From: CAADGN01 sp035443945
GTDB lineage: Bacteria > Planctomycetota > Phycisphaerae > Phycisphaerales > UBA1924
DNA: 64,000 nt
Assembly (NCBI GenBank): GCA_035443945.1
Contig: DAOMNQ010000005.1
Coordinates: 13,153-77,152 of the forward strand
Reading direction: 5' to 3'
Positions 62,168-64,000 of this stretch are shown in pieces. A program made the position numbers and the translations under genes. Under the pieces are notes generated by a model. The model was not told the DNA's origin and did not search any database. It saw nothing but the letters and a program-made list of their open reading frames with translations. Within the stretch, counting starts at the first letter, position 1. Each line of letters opens with the position of its first letter.

Positions 62168-62977
62168 ATGTGCGAACCGCCTTTGACAGAATGGCCCGAT
62201 GTGCTTGAGGCGGCTGTCGCTTCGCTGCGCTCGCCGTGGTTCGATCGCGTGGCGGTGCTCGCCGAGACGGCCTCCACGCAGGACGCGGCCCGGTCGATGT
62301 GCGCCGGCCGGCCCGGGCTGCTGCTCGTCGCCGGTCGCCAGAGCGCCGGGCGCGGGCGGCTGGGGCGGCGGTGGTTCGACGAGCGTGGGCTGGGACTGGC
62401 GATGACCTTTGTGATCGACCCCGCGCCGCTCGGCCCGGCGTGGCGCGGGCGGCTCTCGCTCGCCGTGGGGATCGCGGCGTGCCTCGCGGCGCAGCACGCC
62501 ATCCACGGTCGAGATGACTTCCGCATGTTCGGCCTGCGCTGGCCCAACGACGCGGTCGAGCGGACCACAGGGCGCAAGGTCGCGGGTGTGCTGGTCGAGG
62601 TCCGCGACGGGCTGGCCCTCGTCGGCATCGGCGTGAACGTGCTGCAGGCCGAGCGCGATTGGCCCGCCGAGTTGCGCGGGCGCGCGGCCTCGCTCCGCGA
62701 GTGCGGGGCGTCGTGCGGCAGGCTCGAGACGGCGGTCCTCGTCGCCCGCGCGATGCACGATACGTTGACCATGAGCGAAGACTCTCTCGCGGAGGCGACG
62801 CGGCGCGCGGACGTGCTCCGCGGCACGCGCCGCACATTCACGCAGGACGGGCGCACGTACACGGGCGTCGTCGAGTCGATCTCGCACGACGGCGGCGTGA
62901 CGCTCACGCTCGACGGGGGGGGGCTGGCGACGCTCCGGGCGGAGACGACGAGCCTGGTCCACGAACCGCCGTCGTGA
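62168..62977 (+). CDS. birA: Biotin--[acetyl-CoA-carboxylase] ligase
   Basis: A protein of 269 residues without the N-terminal HTH of the bifunctional BirA repressor, so only the ligase. It attaches biotin to carboxylase subunits. The biotin/ATP loop is QSAGRGRLGRRWFD, followed by GLRWPNDAVERTTGRKVAGV with the catalytic Lys, and LVGIGVNV. The start is ATG 62168; a heptamer repeat array ends 6 bases upstream, so there is no ordinary ribosome binding site. Confidence 0.93.
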   Translation: MCEPPLTEWPDVLEAAVASLRSPWFDRVAVLAETASTQDAARSMCAGRPGLLLVAGRQSAGRGRLGRRWFDERGLGLAMTFVIDPAPLGPAWRGRLSLAVGIAACLAAQHAIHGRDDFRMFGLRWPNDAVERTTGRKVAGVLVEVRDGLALVGIGVNVLQAERDWPAELRGRAASLRECGASCGRLETAVLVARAMHDTLTMSEDSLAEATRRADVLRGTRRTFTQDGRTYTGVVESISHDGGVTLTLDGGGLATLRAETTSLVHEPPS

Positions 62978-63067
62978 GGCGAGCGACACGGTGCACCACC
63001 GTCGGGAAGATGGGAAAGAAGAGGAGAGACGGAAGGCCGACGGTGGTGGCACGGGCTACAGTTGGGC

Positions 63068-63910
63068 ATGAACGCGTCCGCTGTCGCCGTCGGTCTTGTC
63101 ATGCTCGTCGGCGCGCCGCTCGCGGCCCAGGAGTTGCCGCCCGAGCCGGCCAGGCCCAGACAGCCGGCGCCGACCCGCCCCCCCCCTTCGGTCGAGCCGG
63201 GGCCGGGCGGCAACTGGTTCGTGAACGCCGGGTTCGAGGACGGGCCGGACCCGTGGTGGTCGTTCGCCGCCGAGAACCCCTTCGCGTGGTCGCACTTCTC
63301 GGTCACGGAAGAGCGGGCGCGCAGCGGGCGGTTCAGCGCGCTTCTGGACATGGACAGCACGCGCTACGAGGACCCTTCGGTGCGTATCTACGGCGTGATC
63401 CAGGAAGCAGCCTCGGGCGTCGCGCCCGAGAAACTCAGCGGGTGGTACCGCGTCGAGGGGTGGGAGCGCGGGACGGCGAAGCAGTACCTCCAGGTGGTCG
63501 TGATCGTCTGGAACGCGCGCCGCCTGCCCCAGGGCGTGCGCAGCGTCGGCAACTTTCAGATGGCGTACGTCCTCGGCGGCGTGGACGCTCCGCCGCTCAC
63601 GATCACGAACCGCAAGTTCATCTTCACGCACGCGCAGCGCGGTCCGATGCCCGCCCAGACGCCGGACCCGGTGCAGGACGAGTGGGTCTTCTTCGAGTTC
63701 GACCTGCGCGAGGACTTCCGCAAGCACTGGGGGATCGAGCCGCGGGATTTCGAGTGCCTGCGCGTGCTCTTCGAGGTGCGCTACGACGGCCGCGCCGCGG
63801 ACGAGCCGCCCGCGAAGGCCCGCGTCTACTACGACGATCTGTACCTGGGCGACGAGTCGCGTCGCGACGCGGCCGAACGCTGGAAAGCGGAGCAGTCGGC
63901 CCCAGAGTGA
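63068..63910 (+). CDS. Secreted hypothetical protein
   Basis: A protein of 280 residues: signal peptide (MNASAVAVGLVMLVGAPLAA, then Q-E), a Pro-rich linker (residues 22-48), and a beta-sandwich-like domain opening GGNWFVNAGFEDGPDPWWSF, a start seen in carbohydrate-binding modules of CBM4-like type, and containing YRVEGWERGTAKQYLQVVVI and ARVYYDDLYLGDES. No enzyme motif is visible. It could bind polysaccharide outside the cell. Confidence 0.75.
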   Translation: MNASAVAVGLVMLVGAPLAAQELPPEPARPRQPAPTRPPPSVEPGPGGNWFVNAGFEDGPDPWWSFAAENPFAWSHFSVTEERARSGRFSALLDMDSTRYEDPSVRIYGVIQEAASGVAPEKLSGWYRVEGWERGTAKQYLQVVVIVWNARRLPQGVRSVGNFQMAYVLGGVDAPPLTITNRKFIFTHAQRGPMPAQTPDPVQDEWVFFEFDLREDFRKHWGIEPRDFECLRVLFEVRYDGRAADEPPAKARVYYDDLYLGDESRRDAAERWKAEQSAPE

Positions 63911-63924
63911 GGACGGCGCGGCGG

Positions 63925-64000
63925 CTATGGGCAGCCTTTGGCGTGGTCGTTGAGGAAGGCGAGGAAGTCGATGGTGTTGATGACGCCGTCGTAGTTCCAG
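63925..64000 (-). CDS. C-terminus of a dockerin-like secreted protein (truncated by window)
   Basis: Reading back from the stop TAG (63927-63925), 24 codons to the window edge encode WNYDGVINTIDFLAFLNDHA and then K-G-C-P. The match to the dockerin-like tails of the proteins at 6652 and 10845 (D-G-V-x-x-x-D-x-L-x-F-L-N) and the GC ending make this the end of another secreted protein whose body lies beyond the window. Confidence 0.8.
   Translation of the reverse strand, partial: WNYDGVINTIDFLAFLNDHAKGCP

Overview
The window is high-GC bacterial DNA (about 70 % G+C by eye), almost entirely coding. It looks like a chromosome fragment of a planctomycete, most likely class Phycisphaerae. The clues are several secreted proteins ending in dockerin-like D-x-N-G-D modules, PEP-CTERM-like tails (a PAPG...LGAL core followed by arginines), a DUF1028/FG-GAP protein, and an isolated trpB, ATP sulfurylase and Fic gene set. 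Two runs of N (24762-24809 and 59610-59619) and several broken reading frames in genes that should be intact suggest a draft or metagenome-assembled genome.

Layout. 1-6.6 kb: end of a ClC channel, a DUF1186-like protein, a TlpA-type thioredoxin with an in-frame stop, ATP sulfurylase, an O6-alkylguanine-DNA repair protein and a UbiA prenyltransferase. 6.6-17.3 kb: secreted metalloprotease, Ycf46-like AAA ATPase, DUF1028/FG-GAP protein, membrane endonuclease/phosphatase-family protein, S9 peptidase and GDP-fucose synthase. 17.3-19.4 kb: small proteins and a sigma-like factor. 19.6-25.4 kb: a complete Mrp/Mnh Na+/H+ antiporter operon, mnhA to mnhG, with overlapping genes.

25.5-30.3 kb is the most unusual part. 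A CI/LexA-like repressor diverges from a tight operon of a double-HTH protein, a soluble ABC ATPase, a GNAT acetyltransferase, a small basic protein and a phage terminase large subunit. No capsid, portal or tail gene accompanies them. 30.4-38.8 kb: small membrane proteins, an extremely acidic 77-residue protein, PEP-CTERM-like secreted proteins, guanylate kinase, a frameshifted pyrB, a frameshifted lipoprotein-like gene, ubiX and a self-inhibited Fic protein with repeated operator-like motifs. 38.8-49.7 kb: dnaE, a glycosyltransferase, a FIST sensor with a hybrid kinase, trpB and an MFS transporter. 49.7-64 kb: secreted proteins, hpf-ptsN-HPr, DUF502, tRNA-Ile(GAT), a two-component system, a VIT/VWA protein, nadC, birA and secreted proteins.

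A second theme is repetitive DNA. There is a short dispersed hairpin (four copies), three large inverted repeats related to CACAGAGG, 7-bp tandem arrays, and repeat-like inserts that stay in frame inside two genes (the glycosyltransferase and dnaE). All functions are read from motifs in the translated sequence; no database search was possible.
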